A DNA stretch of 41,059 bases from Bacteroidaceae bacterium (GCA_024688885.1 JAILDV010000042.1:1-41059); one strand, 5' to 3'. Shown: positions 23,925-33,091, counted from the stretch's first letter. Translations and numbers: made by a program. The notes: a model not told the origin generated them from the letters alone.

Positions 23925-24004
23925 ATGAGCGAGGTGTCTAACCTTTGGGATTGTGCGTGGTGTTAATTGTATGAGGTTTGAAATATAAAAATAATGGAGG
24001 ATGT

Positions 24005-25939
24005 ATGAAAAATCCATTTGACAAGATATTAAACTGGTATTTTACTAAGAACTCGCTCCCATATTGGAGCATCTTTCTAATTGATTGTGGCACCATTGCG
24101 GTGAGTGGTGTGATGGTGTATTGGGCTTTCCATAAAGATGACATGCTGGTGGCAAACATGATTCCTCTGTTGAACACCGTGGCTTGTTTCATCGTGCTGA
24201 GTATTCCAGGCTTTAAGATATTCCATACGTATTCGGGCTTTATGCGTTATTCAAGTTTTGTTGACTTGATGCGTACGGTGTATAGTAATTTCTTGGCGTT
24301 AGTGTTGGCTCTGATAGCACAGAAAGGAATGGATTTGTTGCCACAGGCCCATTTTGTTCATTTCGATGCCACGAAAATTCTTTTACTCTATTTGATCGCC
24401 ACTATGATGATGTGGGCTCTGAGAGTTTTTGTGAAGACTTTGTATGATGTGGCTTTCTCGAACACGGGGGCGATGCGTGTGTTGATTTATGGTGCCATGT
24501 CAGAAGGTGTGGGGTTGGCAAAAAGTATTATGACGGCACGTCCCAGAAAATATGCAGTGAAAGGATTCATCACCCACTATAAGCACACCAAGCATCAGCG
24601 GATTATGGGCGAGAAAGTGTACTCGGTAGATGAGGACATCGCCACCATCATCCGTAAGAATAAGATTGAAGGAGTCTTGGTGGCGCCTTATAGAACCAAA
24701 GAGTTCCGTTATAATCAGGAGATTCAAGATGTAATTCTTGGTGCGGGGGCAAAGATATTGATGGCTCAGAGTGCCATTGAGATGACAGCTGAAAATGATG
24801 GGATACTCACTGATTTCAGTAACGTGCAGATGCGCGAGGTGAGCGTTGAAGAGTTGTTGCCTCGTTCGGAAATTAGGGTGGATATGAAATCCATAGGCGA
24901 GTTCTTGGAAGGACAGCGTGTGCTGATTACAGGTAGCGCAGGTTCCATTGGTTCGGAAATCGTGCGTCAAGTGGCAAAACTGAAACCTGCCGCCTTGATG
25001 CTGATAGACCAGGCAGAAACTCCGCAGCACGATATTCGGTTGATGATGAAGAACGAATTCCCCGACATCCCAGCGGAGACATTGGTGACGAGCATCAGTC
25101 ATTCCCACAGAATGGATGCTGTGTTTGGTGCATTCCGTCCAGATTACGTGTTCCACGCTGCAGCGTATAAGCATGTACCAATGATGGAGGATAATCCGTG
25201 CGAGGCAGTATTGAATAATGTGTATGGCACCAAAGTGATAGCTGACATGAGTGTGAAGTACGGAGCAAAGAAATTTGTGATGGTATCCACAGATAAGGCT
25301 GTGAATCCGACCAACGTGATGGGTTGCTCGAAGCGTATTTGCGAAATCTATGTACAGGCATTGGATTTGGATCTGAAGCAGAAGCGTGCATCCAAGACAC
25401 AGTTTGTCACCACCCGTTTTGGCAATGTGTTGGGTAGTAATGGCTCGGTCATCCCTCTGTTCCGTGAACAGATTAAGAATGGTGGTCCGGTGACGGTGAC
25501 CGATGAGCGAATCGTGCGGTTCTTTATGCTGATACCGGAGGCATGTAAGCTGGTGCTTGAAGCTGGTACGAAGGGTAATGGCGGTGAGATATTCGTGTTT
25601 GACATGGGTAAACCCGTGAAGATTGCTGACCTGGCTAAACGTATGATCAAACTGTCAGGTGCCAAGAATGTGCAGATTAAGTTCACGGGTTTGCGTCCCG
25701 GAGAGAAACTCTATGAGGAGGTGCTCAATGAACTTGAGGGTACAAAACCTACCTTCCATGAGAAAATCCGCATAGCGGAAGTTCGTGAATATGACTTTGA
25801 CCAGGTGTGCAACGACATTAACGAGCTGATAGAGATAGCGAAACGCTATGATGGAATGGAAACGGTGAGAAAGATGAAGGAAATGGTGCCAGAGTTCAAG
25901 AGTAACAACTCGGTGTATGAGGTGCTGGATGAGAAGTGA
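24005..25939 (+). CDS. CapD/FlaA1/WbpM-type membrane nucleotide-sugar 4,6-dehydratase
   Basis: From ATG 24005, preceded by GGAGG, the protein has 644 residues. Four or so N-terminal membrane helices are followed by a CoA-binding-like Rossmann segment (about 140-270) and the long-chain dehydrogenase domain with TGSAGSIGSE. HAAAYKHVPMMEDNP and VSTDKAVNPTNVMGCSKR follow, the last carrying the M-x3-K catalytic variant typical of this group. These enzymes make UDP-4-keto-6-deoxy sugars such as precursors of QuiNAc, or related epimers, for surface polysaccharides. The gene follows the GT4-WbuC fusion and probably works in the same initiation step. Confidence 0.95.
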   Translation: MKNPFDKILNWYFTKNSLPYWSIFLIDCGTIAVSGVMVYWAFHKDDMLVANMIPLLNTVACFIVLSIPGFKIFHTYSGFMRYSSFVDLMRTVYSNFLALVLALIAQKGMDLLPQAHFVHFDATKILLLYLIATMMMWALRVFVKTLYDVAFSNTGAMRVLIYGAMSEGVGLAKSIMTARPRKYAVKGFITHYKHTKHQRIMGEKVYSVDEDIATIIRKNKIEGVLVAPYRTKEFRYNQEIQDVILGAGAKILMAQSAIEMTAENDGILTDFSNVQMREVSVEELLPRSEIRVDMKSIGEFLEGQRVLITGSAGSIGSEIVRQVAKLKPAALMLIDQAETPQHDIRLMMKNEFPDIPAETLVTSISHSHRMDAVFGAFRPDYVFHAAAYKHVPMMEDNPCEAVLNNVYGTKVIADMSVKYGAKKFVMVSTDKAVNPTNVMGCSKRICEIYVQALDLDLKQKRASKTQFVTTRFGNVLGSNGSVIPLFREQIKNGGPVTVTDERIVRFFMLIPEACKLVLEAGTKGNGGEIFVFDMGKPVKIADLAKRMIKLSGAKNVQIKFTGLRPGEKLYEEVLNELEGTKPTFHEKIRIAEVREYDFDQVCNDINELIEIAKRYDGMETVRKMKEMVPEFKSNNSVYEVLDEK

Positions 25940-25942
25940 GAT

Positions 25943-26077
25943 GTGTGAAGTAAGATGTAAGAGGTAAGATGTAAGAGGTATGATGTAAGAAGGATGAAGT
26001 AAGATGTAAGATGTAAGAGGTATGATGTAAGAAGGATGAAGGATGAGGTAGGAGGTGAGAGATAATAAGAAGGGGGT
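25943..26077 (+). repeat. Heptamer array (AAGATGT/AAGAGGT type)
   Basis: The region after the CapD stop divides cleanly into 7-bp units such as AAGATGT, AAGAGGT, ATGATGT, AAGAAGG and ATGAAGT, with a larger pattern repeated twice. It contains no gene; open frames on the opposite strand here are made of repeats. Confidence 0.9.
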
Positions 26078-26108
26078 GCGATAAGACAAATCGCATCCCT
26101 TTCTTTGT

Positions 26109-26153
26109 GTATTGTGCTCACTTATTCGTGTCGTTGAGCTGTGCTCGAAGGTA
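26109..26153 (+). repeat. 45-bp direct repeat, copy 1
   Basis: Begins GTATTGTGCTCACTTATTCG and ends GCTCGAAGGTA. Copy 2 at 26271-26315 differs at two bases. Confidence 0.9.
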
Positions 26154-26181
26154 CTCTCGAATGCTGGCTTCGCCTTCCTCA

Positions 26182-26230
26182 GTCACGACTCGGCATAATT
26201 CAAATACATTTGATTCTGCTCTCGCTGCTC
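26182..26230 (+). repeat. Dispersed intergenic repeat, copy 2
   Basis: Blocks GTCACGACTCGGC, TTTGAT and CTCGCTGCTC in the same order and similar spacing as at 20554. Confidence 0.6.
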
Positions 26231-26270
26231 TTTCGGTTCGACAATAAAAAGAAATAAAGTATTTTCTTTT

Positions 26271-26315
26271 GTATTGTGCTCACTTATTCGTGTCGTTGAG
26301 CTACGCTCGAAGGTA
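26271..26315 (+). repeat. 45-bp direct repeat, copy 2
   Basis: Near-identical to 26109-26153. Its first bases (TTTTGTATTGTG with the flank) also match the -33 side of the rhaB promoter at 26352. Confidence 0.9.
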
Positions 26316-26352
26316 GGATGCGCCTCAACAATAAAAATAAAAACGATTTTAT

Positions 26353-26383
26353 TTTGTATTGTGTTCGGCTTTCACTACCTTTG
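26353..26383 (+). promoter_or_regulatory. rhaB promoter
   Basis: TTTG (26353-26356), exactly 19 nt, TACCTTTG (26376-26383): an ideal match to the Bacteroidetes consensus, 31 bp before the rhaB ATG. No regulator gene for rhamnose is nearby. Confidence 0.8.
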
Positions 26384-26414
26384 TGCCCGACTAAGCTAAC
26401 AAGATTAACCATAC

Positions 26415-27884
26415 ATGGCAGATACTAACTTTTTTGCGGTCGATTTGGGCGCGACAAGTGGACGCACTATCTTGGGAACGATTGCTGGGGGAACACTCCA
26501 ACAGCGGGAACTGACCCGTTTCCCCAATCACATCATCGAGACGGGTGGACATTTCTTCTGGGATATCTTTGCGTTGTATCATGAAATTATTCGTGGACTG
26601 AAAATTGTGGCGGATGAGGGGATTGTGCTCACCTCCATCGGTATAGATACATGGGGCGTGGATTTTGTGATGATAGGCAAAGACGGGGGTGTGCTACGTA
26701 ATCCCTATTGTTACCGTGACCCCCACACTGACGGGGCGATGGATGACTATTTCAAATTGGTGCCCCAAGAACGACTTTATGAAAAGACCGGCATCCAGTT
26801 CATGCCATTCAACTCACTTTTCCAACTGGCGACTTTGCGGAAGAATCATGATTCAGCTTTGGAGGTTGCGGACAAGATTTTGTTTGTGCCTGATGCATTG
26901 ATGTATATGCTGACGGGAGAGGCAGTGTGTGAATACACCATTCTCTCGACGAGCCAGATGCTGGATCCCCGTACGAGACGGATTGCTCCCGAGTTGATTG
27001 AGGCGATAGGATTGAAGGAAAGTCAGTTTGGGCGCTATGTGAACCCATGTGACAAGGTGGGTGTGCTGACACCTGAAGTGCAGCGGATGACTGGTCTGGG
27101 CGCTGTGCCAGTGGTGGCAGTGGCTGGACATGACACGGGTGCTGCAGTGGCAGCCGTGCCTGCTAAGAACGAGCGGTTTGCCTATCTCAGTTGCGGTACG
27201 TGGTCGCTCTTGGGCATTGAGACGAAGGATGCCATCATCTCTGAGCAGAGCTATCGATATAACTTCACCAACGAGGGTGGAGTGGAAGGAACTACCCGTT
27301 TCCTGAAGAATATCTGTGGCATGTGGCTTCTGGAACGTTGCCGCAAAGAATGGACAGATGCTCCTGCTGATGTCAACCAAATCAATCAAGACAGCATGGA
27401 TGTGGCTCCATTCCAAAGCTTTATTTTCCCTGATGCCCCAGATTTCGCCAATCCTGTCAGCATGGTTGAGGCCATACAGAAGTATTGCAAAAAGACAGGG
27501 CAGACGGTGCCGCATGATTATAAGACGATGGCGCGCTGCATTTTCGAGAGCCTCGCCATGCGTTACCGTCAGGTGTTGGGCTATCTGAAAGACATGGCAC
27601 CGTTCCCCATCGAGCAGCTGCACGTCATTGGAGGTGGTTCACGCAACGGTTATCTGATGCAGATGACAGCCAACAGCATCGGTATGCCCGTAGTGACAGG
27701 TCCTGTGGAAGGAACAGCCATCGGCAATATCATGTTGCAAGCCAAGGCGGCGGGTTTGGTGAACGATTTGTTTGAGATGCGGAAGATGATAGCAGAGAAC
27801 ATCGAGACCAAGACATATCTGCCACAAGACACTGCGGCATGGGATGAGGCATATAAGAAATATGTGGAAAGAATAGGGAGTTAA
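26415..27884 (+). CDS. rhaB: L-rhamnulokinase
   Basis: The 489-residue FGGY-family sugar kinase phosphorylates L-rhamnulose to L-rhamnulose-1-phosphate. Visible are the N-terminal phosphate motif AVDLGATSGRT, the substrate segment SIGIDTWGVDF, GHDTGAAVAAVPA and the C-terminal nucleotide motif HVIGGGSRNGYLMQMTAN. It is first in the run rhaB - rhaA - transporter - rhaD, and a strong promoter lies just before it. Full length and intact. Confidence 0.97.
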   Translation: MADTNFFAVDLGATSGRTILGTIAGGTLQQRELTRFPNHIIETGGHFFWDIFALYHEIIRGLKIVADEGIVLTSIGIDTWGVDFVMIGKDGGVLRNPYCYRDPHTDGAMDDYFKLVPQERLYEKTGIQFMPFNSLFQLATLRKNHDSALEVADKILFVPDALMYMLTGEAVCEYTILSTSQMLDPRTRRIAPELIEAIGLKESQFGRYVNPCDKVGVLTPEVQRMTGLGAVPVVAVAGHDTGAAVAAVPAKNERFAYLSCGTWSLLGIETKDAIISEQSYRYNFTNEGGVEGTTRFLKNICGMWLLERCRKEWTDAPADVNQINQDSMDVAPFQSFIFPDAPDFANPVSMVEAIQKYCKKTGQTVPHDYKTMARCIFESLAMRYRQVLGYLKDMAPFPIEQLHVIGGGSRNGYLMQMTANSIGMPVVTGPVEGTAIGNIMLQAKAAGLVNDLFEMRKMIAENIETKTYLPQDTAAWDEAYKKYVERIGS

Positions 27885-27908
27885 AGGAGTTAACGACGAT
27901 ACCCGGTC

Positions 27909-28020
27909 AATGAGGAATTAGGAATGAGGAATTAGGAATTAGGAATTAGGAATTAGGAATGAGGAATGAGGAATGAGGAATTAGGAATGAGGAATGAGGA
28001 ATTAGGAATGAGGAATTAGG
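27909..28020 (+). repeat. Perfect-register heptamer array (AATGAGG/AATTAGG), 16 units
   Basis: Exactly sixteen 7-bp units, each AATGAGG or AATTAGG, between rhaB and rhaA. The two forms differ at one position and alternate irregularly. Confidence 0.97.
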
Positions 28021-28156
28021 AATTGCCATGCGGGGTGTGACTGTCAATTGTCAACTAAGCAAATGTCGCTCACTTCGAGCGAAGCGCTCACTTTGGTAAC
28101 TTCATGAACTTCATATAAATAAATTAAATAACTAACTAAAAAAACCTAACAAATCA

Positions 28157-29410
28157 ATGAAAGAAGAATTGGTCAAAAAAGCGTATGAGGTGGCGAAAGA
28201 ACGCTATGCTGAAATTGGAGTGGACACAGAGGCTGTGTTGCAGCAACTTCAAGATTTCCATCTGTCGCTCCACTGCTGGCAGGCTGATGACGTGCATGGA
28301 TTCGAGGTGCAGGCAGGTGCCATGAGCGGTGGCATCCAGAGTACGGGCGACTTTCCTGGTGCAGCCCGCAACATCGATGAACTCCGTGCTGACATCCTAA
28401 AGGCAAAGAGCTTGATTCCCGGCAAGCACCGTCTGAACCTGCATGAGATATATGGTGACTTCAAAGGCAAGGTCGTGGATAGAGACGAGGTGACTGTGGA
28501 GTATTTCCAGTCGTGGATTGACTGGGCAAAGGAACATGAAACCCTGCTCGATTTCAACTCGTCCTCCTTCTCCCATCCCAAGAGCGGCAGTCTTTCGTTG
28601 GCAAACCCGAATAAGGGTATCCGCGATTTCTGGATTGAGCACACGAAGCGTTGCCGCGACATAGCCAATGCAATGGGTGAGGCACAGGGAGACCCCTGCA
28701 TCATGAACCTATGGGTGCACGACGGATGTAAGGACGTGAGTGTGAACCATGCCATGTACCGCAACCTGCTCAAGCAGTCGTTGGACGAGATTTTCGAGAA
28801 GAAGCAGCCCTATATGAAAGACTGTATTGAAGGCAAGGTGTTCGGTATCGGTTTGGAGAGTTTCACCGTTGGGTCCCACGATTTTTACACGGCATACGCG
28901 GCTAAATACGACAAGATTCTCACCATCGACACGGGACACTATCATCCCACAGAGATGCCGGGTGACAAGGTGAGTGCCGTGTTGCCGTTTGTCAAGGAAC
29001 TGATGCTCCATGTAAGCCGTCCAGTGCGTTGGGACAGCGACCACGTGACCATCATGGACGACCCCACTCAAGACCTCTTCTTTGAGATTGTCCGTGCCGG
29101 TGCTCTTGACCGCGTTCATTATGGTCTCGATTTCTTCGATGGCAGCATCAACCGCATTGGCGCTTATGTCATCGGTTCCCGTTCAGCCCAGAAGTGCATG
29201 CTCCGTGCACTGCTCGAACCTCGCGACACCATTTCCAAGCTGGAACTGGCAGGAGAGGGCTACAAGGTGCTGGCTCTTATTGAGGAGCAGAAAGCCATGC
29301 CATGGCAGGCTGTCTATGACGAGTTCTGTCTGCGTAACAACGTGCCAGTGGGTGATGGCTTCATTGCAGAGATAGAGCAATATGAGAAAGCTGTGACCAG
29401 TAAGAGGTAA
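28157..29410 (+). CDS. rhaA: L-rhamnose isomerase
   Basis: The 417-residue TIM-barrel metalloenzyme interconverts L-rhamnose and L-rhamnulose in the cytoplasm. Family segments visible include LHCWQADDVHGFE near the start, GGIQSTGDFPGAARN, LDFNSSSFSHPKSG, NLWVHDGCKD, DTGHYHPTEMPGDKVS and SRPVRWDSDHV, which carry the metal-binding residues. It lies between rhaB and the transporter, whose gene begins 30 bp after the stop. Confidence 0.97.
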   Translation: MKEELVKKAYEVAKERYAEIGVDTEAVLQQLQDFHLSLHCWQADDVHGFEVQAGAMSGGIQSTGDFPGAARNIDELRADILKAKSLIPGKHRLNLHEIYGDFKGKVVDRDEVTVEYFQSWIDWAKEHETLLDFNSSSFSHPKSGSLSLANPNKGIRDFWIEHTKRCRDIANAMGEAQGDPCIMNLWVHDGCKDVSVNHAMYRNLLKQSLDEIFEKKQPYMKDCIEGKVFGIGLESFTVGSHDFYTAYAAKYDKILTIDTGHYHPTEMPGDKVSAVLPFVKELMLHVSRPVRWDSDHVTIMDDPTQDLFFEIVRAGALDRVHYGLDFFDGSINRIGAYVIGSRSAQKCMLRALLEPRDTISKLELAGEGYKVLALIEEQKAMPWQAVYDEFCLRNNVPVGDGFIAEIEQYEKAVTSKR

Positions 29411-29440
29411 ATGGTGTGGAATCAATTAGAAAGAAAATGT

Positions 29441-30781
29441 ATGGAAAAAAGCAGTTTGAAGAGCACCATTGCCGTCTCTCTCACCAACTACCTTGATGCT
29501 GGAGCCATTGTGGCAGGTGCCAGTGGATTGACACTCTGGCAAAAATACCTCGGATTGAGTGAGTTGCATCTGGGGTGGCTTAATTTTATCAGTGCCAACT
29601 GTCTTGGTGCCGCTCTTGGTGCCATCATTGGTGGATTTCTTGCCGATAAGTATGGACGCAAGTTTATCTATACCTACAACCTGATTGTGTATATGGTGGG
29701 TGTGCTGCTCATTATGTGCTCTGTCAATTTCCCTATGTTGCTGTTCGGTTTTTTGGTGACGGGCATCTCAGTCGGCATTGGTGTGCCAGCCTCTTGGACT
29801 TATATCTCCGAGAGTTCGGAAAATGACCGCAGAGGACGTAACATATGCATTTCGCAGATGTCGTGGGGATTCGGACCCATGATAATCCTTCTCTTGGGTA
29901 TGTTTTTCGCCCCAGATGGCTACCTGTTTACTTGGGTGGAAGCGTTAGGTCATGCCGTGGGAGGTGCGGGATTGACAGAAGAAGCTCTTAACGTATTCAG
30001 TTCAAGAGTGGTGTTCCTGTCCCTCTTCATCGTCGCCTTTATTGCATGGAATATGCAGCGTAAGCTCGAAGAGAGTCATGACTGGAAGGCCAGTAGGGAT
30101 GCGGTCAAGGCCAAGGGTGAAGACACGGGGCTCCTGCACGCGTTCGCTGTCCTGTTCGCCAACAAGACGGCTGTCAAGACCGTTTGTTTCCTTGCCACCA
30201 TCTATCTTACATGGAATCTCGTAGCATCCGTCATGGGTTTCTTCCAGCCCCACATTTATGAAACAGCTGGTGGTGTGAGCAATGAACAGGCTAATATGCT
30301 CAGTTGTGTGGGCTGGGCCATTGTTGTGGCCATCACCTTCGGACTGTCATTCCTCATTGACAAATTGCCGCATAAGCTTTTCTATATACTTGGTTTGGTG
30401 GCAGCATTAGCCACGTGGCTCGTCATCATTGCTGGAGTGAATGGTATAGGTAGCCTTTGGGCATTCTCTATCCTTTGGGGTATCAACGGGGGACTCTCTG
30501 TGCAGATCTTCTATGCCTTGTGGGGTTCTGAGTTGTTCCCTGCCAAGTTCCGTGCTGGTGCTCAAGGACTTATGTTCTTCATTGTGCGTGGACTCTCTGC
30601 CATCTGGGGTCTCGTCTTCACCTATATCTATGGTGAGCAAGGCGAAGGCTTCTCCATTGCTGCCTATTGTATGATAGCCTTGCTGCTCATCTCTCTTGTG
30701 GTGGGTGTGATTGGTGCCCCCAACACACGTGGCAAATCATTGGAACAAATAACGACGGAACGGTATGGCAGTGATGTTTAG
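29441..30781 (+). CDS. MFS sugar transporter, probably for L-rhamnose
   Basis: A 12-helix major facilitator of 446 residues from ATG 29441; an in-frame ATG at 29411 adds ten residues without family support. The loop motif GGFLADKYGRKFIY after helix 2 and SWTYISESSENDRRGRN after helix 4 are typical of sugar porters. Its place between rhaA and rhaD argues for rhamnose uptake. It replaces the RhaT-type (DMT-like) permease that many Bacteroides use. Substrate is inferred from position only. Confidence 0.88.
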   Translation: MEKSSLKSTIAVSLTNYLDAGAIVAGASGLTLWQKYLGLSELHLGWLNFISANCLGAALGAIIGGFLADKYGRKFIYTYNLIVYMVGVLLIMCSVNFPMLLFGFLVTGISVGIGVPASWTYISESSENDRRGRNICISQMSWGFGPMIILLLGMFFAPDGYLFTWVEALGHAVGGAGLTEEALNVFSSRVVFLSLFIVAFIAWNMQRKLEESHDWKASRDAVKAKGEDTGLLHAFAVLFANKTAVKTVCFLATIYLTWNLVASVMGFFQPHIYETAGGVSNEQANMLSCVGWAIVVAITFGLSFLIDKLPHKLFYILGLVAALATWLVIIAGVNGIGSLWAFSILWGINGGLSVQIFYALWGSELFPAKFRAGAQGLMFFIVRGLSAIWGLVFTYIYGEQGEGFSIAAYCMIALLLISLVVGVIGAPNTRGKSLEQITTERYGSDV

Positions 30782-30992
30782 GGTTGAGAGTTGAGAGTTT
30801 AGGGCTGAGAGTTTAGGGTTGAGAGTTTAGGGTTTAGAGTTGATAGTTTAGGGTTTAGGGTTTAGGGCTGAGAGTTTAGAGCTGAGAGTTTAGGGTTTAG
30901 AGTTTAGGGTTTAGGGTTGAGAGTTTAGGGTTTAGAGTTGAGAGTTAAGGGTTGAGAGTTTAGAGTTTAGAGTTTAGGGTTTAGAGTATAGA
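30782..30992 (+). repeat. Heptamer array (GTTTAGG/GTTGAGA/GCTGAGA type), telomere-like
   Basis: About thirty 7-bp units between the transporter stop and rhaD, mixing GTTTAGG, GTTTAGA, GTTGAGA and GCTGAGA. Runs of TTTAGGG give it G-quadruplex potential on the plus strand. Confidence 0.95.
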
Positions 30993-31000
30993 GTTGAAAT

Positions 31001-31822
31001 ATGAAAAGTATATTAACAAATCGTCCTGCCCTCCAAGCAGTGATTGACCAGATAGCTGAAGTGACGTCCTATCTCTGGCAGAAAGGTTGGGCAGAAAGAA
31101 ATGGTGGCAACATTACGGTGAATGTCACAGAGTTTGTGGATGACGAAATCAAGGCTATGCCAGCCATTGCGCCCGTGAAGCAAATTGGTATGGTGCTGCC
31201 TCAATTGAAAGGGACGTATTTTTATTGTAAGGGAACTGGCAAGCGTATGCGTGATTTGGCTCGTTGGCCCATGAAGAACGGCTCCATTGTGCGCATCTGC
31301 GAGGATTGTGCCAGTTATGAGATCATTGCAGATGAGCCCGTCGTGCCCACCTCGGAACTGCCTACCCACTTGGCGCTCCAAAATTACCTCCTGGAGACAG
31401 GTTCCTGTTATAAGGCAACCCTTCATACTCATCCTATAGAATTGGTGGCGATGAGTCACATCCCGCGGTTTCTCCGTGAGGGCGAGATGACACAAGTACT
31501 TTGGAGCATGATACCAGAGACGCTTGCCTTTGCTCCCCTTGGCATCGGCATTGTACCCTATGCCTTGCCCTCGTCTGTGCAACTGGCTGAGGCGACACTG
31601 GAGCAGATTAAGAAGCATGATGTGGTGCTGTGGGAGAAGCATGGTACGGTGGCAGTGGGACAGGACATCATGGATGCCTTCGACCAGACAGATGTGCTTT
31701 GCAAGGCAGCTAACATTTATATGTGTGCCCGTAACATGGGTGATGAACCCGAGGGCATGACCGATGCTGCCATCAAGGAAGTGCAGGAAGTGTTCAATTT
31801 GCCCAAGAAACGTCCTTGCTGA
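31001..31822 (+). CDS. rhaD: Rhamnulose-1-phosphate aldolase
   Basis: A class II aldolase of 273 residues that cleaves L-rhamnulose-1-phosphate to DHAP and L-lactaldehyde. Zinc ligands are visible in TLHTHPIEL (H-x-H) and the later EKHGTVAVG segment; the N-terminal WAERNGGNITVNV is typical of RhaD. It ends the rhamnose run, and its start lies only 8 bp beyond the heptamer array, so the array forms its immediate upstream region. Confidence 0.95.
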   Translation: MKSILTNRPALQAVIDQIAEVTSYLWQKGWAERNGGNITVNVTEFVDDEIKAMPAIAPVKQIGMVLPQLKGTYFYCKGTGKRMRDLARWPMKNGSIVRICEDCASYEIIADEPVVPTSELPTHLALQNYLLETGSCYKATLHTHPIELVAMSHIPRFLREGEMTQVLWSMIPETLAFAPLGIGIVPYALPSSVQLAEATLEQIKKHDVVLWEKHGTVAVGQDIMDAFDQTDVLCKAANIYMCARNMGDEPEGMTDAAIKEVQEVFNLPKKRPC

Positions 31823-31870
31823 GGACATATCTGTCCCTATTATTCTTTTAAAAATAGAAAAGATAGCAGA

Positions 31871-32305
31871 ATGACAGCAGACGAACGATACATGAAGATG
31901 GCGTTGGAAGAGGCGCGTGTGGCATTTGCACAGGATGAGATTCCAGTGGGTGCCGTGGTGGTGGCACACGGACAGGTTGTCGGAAAAGGGCACAACCTGA
32001 CCGAAACATTGCACGACGTGACGGCACATGCGGAGATGCAGGCCATCACTGCTGCAGCTGAAACATTAGGGGGCAAGTACTTGACGGGATGTACATTGTA
32101 TGTGACAGTGGAGCCGTGTGTGATGTGTGCGGGGGCAATTGGATGGAGCCAATTGGGACGGCTCGTCTATGGGGCGGGTGACGAGAAACGTGGCTTCAAA
32201 AAGTTCGCTCCTGAAGCTTTGCATCCCAAAACGGAGGTAGTGAATGGTGTGCTGGAGGATGAGTGTGCCCAACTGATGAAGGATTTCTTTAAGAAAAAAA
32301 GATAG
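31871..32305 (+). CDS. tadA: tRNA-specific adenosine deaminase
   Basis: A 144-residue cytidine-deaminase-fold enzyme with HAEMQAI and PCVMCAGAI, the zinc site (H, C, C) and catalytic glutamate. TadA converts the wobble adenosine of tRNA-Arg(ACG) to inosine. The length and ARVAFAQDEIPVGAVVV start are typical. It follows rhaD by 48 bp on the same strand, but is probably functionally unrelated to rhamnose use. Confidence 0.93.
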   Translation: MTADERYMKMALEEARVAFAQDEIPVGAVVVAHGQVVGKGHNLTETLHDVTAHAEMQAITAAAETLGGKYLTGCTLYVTVEPCVMCAGAIGWSQLGRLVYGAGDEKRGFKKFAPEALHPKTEVVNGVLEDECAQLMKDFFKKKR

Positions 32306-32330
32306 TGTTCCTGAGGGGGACAATGAACAA

Positions 32331-33029
32331 TCAGTCGAAGGCGTGCTCGTAGAGACTGTCTATTGTGCTTTCGGACAGATTATCATAGCCTCCCATCTCC
32401 TCTGCTTTCATTTCCACTTCACGCCAACGGTTGCGTTCTTCGAGCATGTCCCATGCCTGCTGGGCTCCGCTTTCGTTAAGGCTGTCAATCCGAGTGATAA
32501 AAAGCCTGTTGCCATCGCTCTTCACGGTGTAGTAGAGTTCCTGTACACCGTCCAGCATGCCGTCAGCCCAATAATAGACCTCGAAATGTTTGCGATAGCG
32601 TCCATCCTTTTCATGGATGGCTGTGATGTTTTCACGACTGACACAAATCTGTTCGGAGTTGTCGATGCCGGTGAGTAGCCAGGTGGCATATTTCGTGCCC
32701 TCGTCTGCATCAGTGAAGGATGTTGCCACCAATGCATGGAGGGTGTCAAGTACAGCAGGTGCAAGGTATTTGCGCAGGATGGCTTCATCCCAGTCCCATG
32801 CATTCGATTCTTTAGGTGCATGGCTGTAGAATTCCTCGATGAAGGCAATGGCTTCTTCTTCGCTTACGTCTTGCCAGTGGATGTCGGCAAGACTGTCTGT
32901 CTTGAGGCTGTCGCTCACGATTGAGTCGTTATTGTTTGCGACTCCATTGTTTTTATTGCCCGTACAAGAAAGGATGCTGCTTGTTAGTAGCACCCATGTC
33001 CATAATTGTAATAGTTTCATCTTATTCAT
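32331..33029 (-). CDS. Predicted lipoprotein, uncharacterised
   Basis: The 232-residue product opens with a signal peptide ending in the lipobox SSILSC (Cys about residue 22), followed by an Asn-rich spacer. The body is acidic, with SEEEAIAFIEEFYSHAPK and a C-terminal helix around EERNRWREVEMKAEEMGG. A domain with FEVYYWADGMLDGVQELYYTVKSDG resembles small NTF2-like folds, but this is not certain. It is convergent with tadA. Start may be the second ATG, three codons in. Confidence 0.75.
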   Translation of the reverse strand: MNKMKLLQLWTWVLLTSSILSCTGNKNNGVANNNDSIVSDSLKTDSLADIHWQDVSEEEAIAFIEEFYSHAPKESNAWDWDEAILRKYLAPAVLDTLHALVATSFTDADEGTKYATWLLTGIDNSEQICVSRENITAIHEKDGRYRKHFEVYYWADGMLDGVQELYYTVKSDGNRLFITRIDSLNESGAQQAWDMLEERNRWREVEMKAEEMGGYDNLSESTIDSLYEHAFD

Positions 33030-33091
33030 GACATCAAAAAAGAGAATAGGTGATTTTTTGTTATGAAGAGACGATCGTCTTCAGCCTGTCT

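Noticed and set aside
25655-26121. Open frames on the minus strand rich in Ser, Leu, Tyr and His over the 25943 array
   Set aside because: They exist only because the 7-bp array has no stop codons in those frames; repetitive composition and overlap with the end of the CapD-type gene show they are not real genes.
27909-28020. CRISPR array
   Set aside because: Units are 7 bp and contiguous without spacers; it is a simple tandem repeat.
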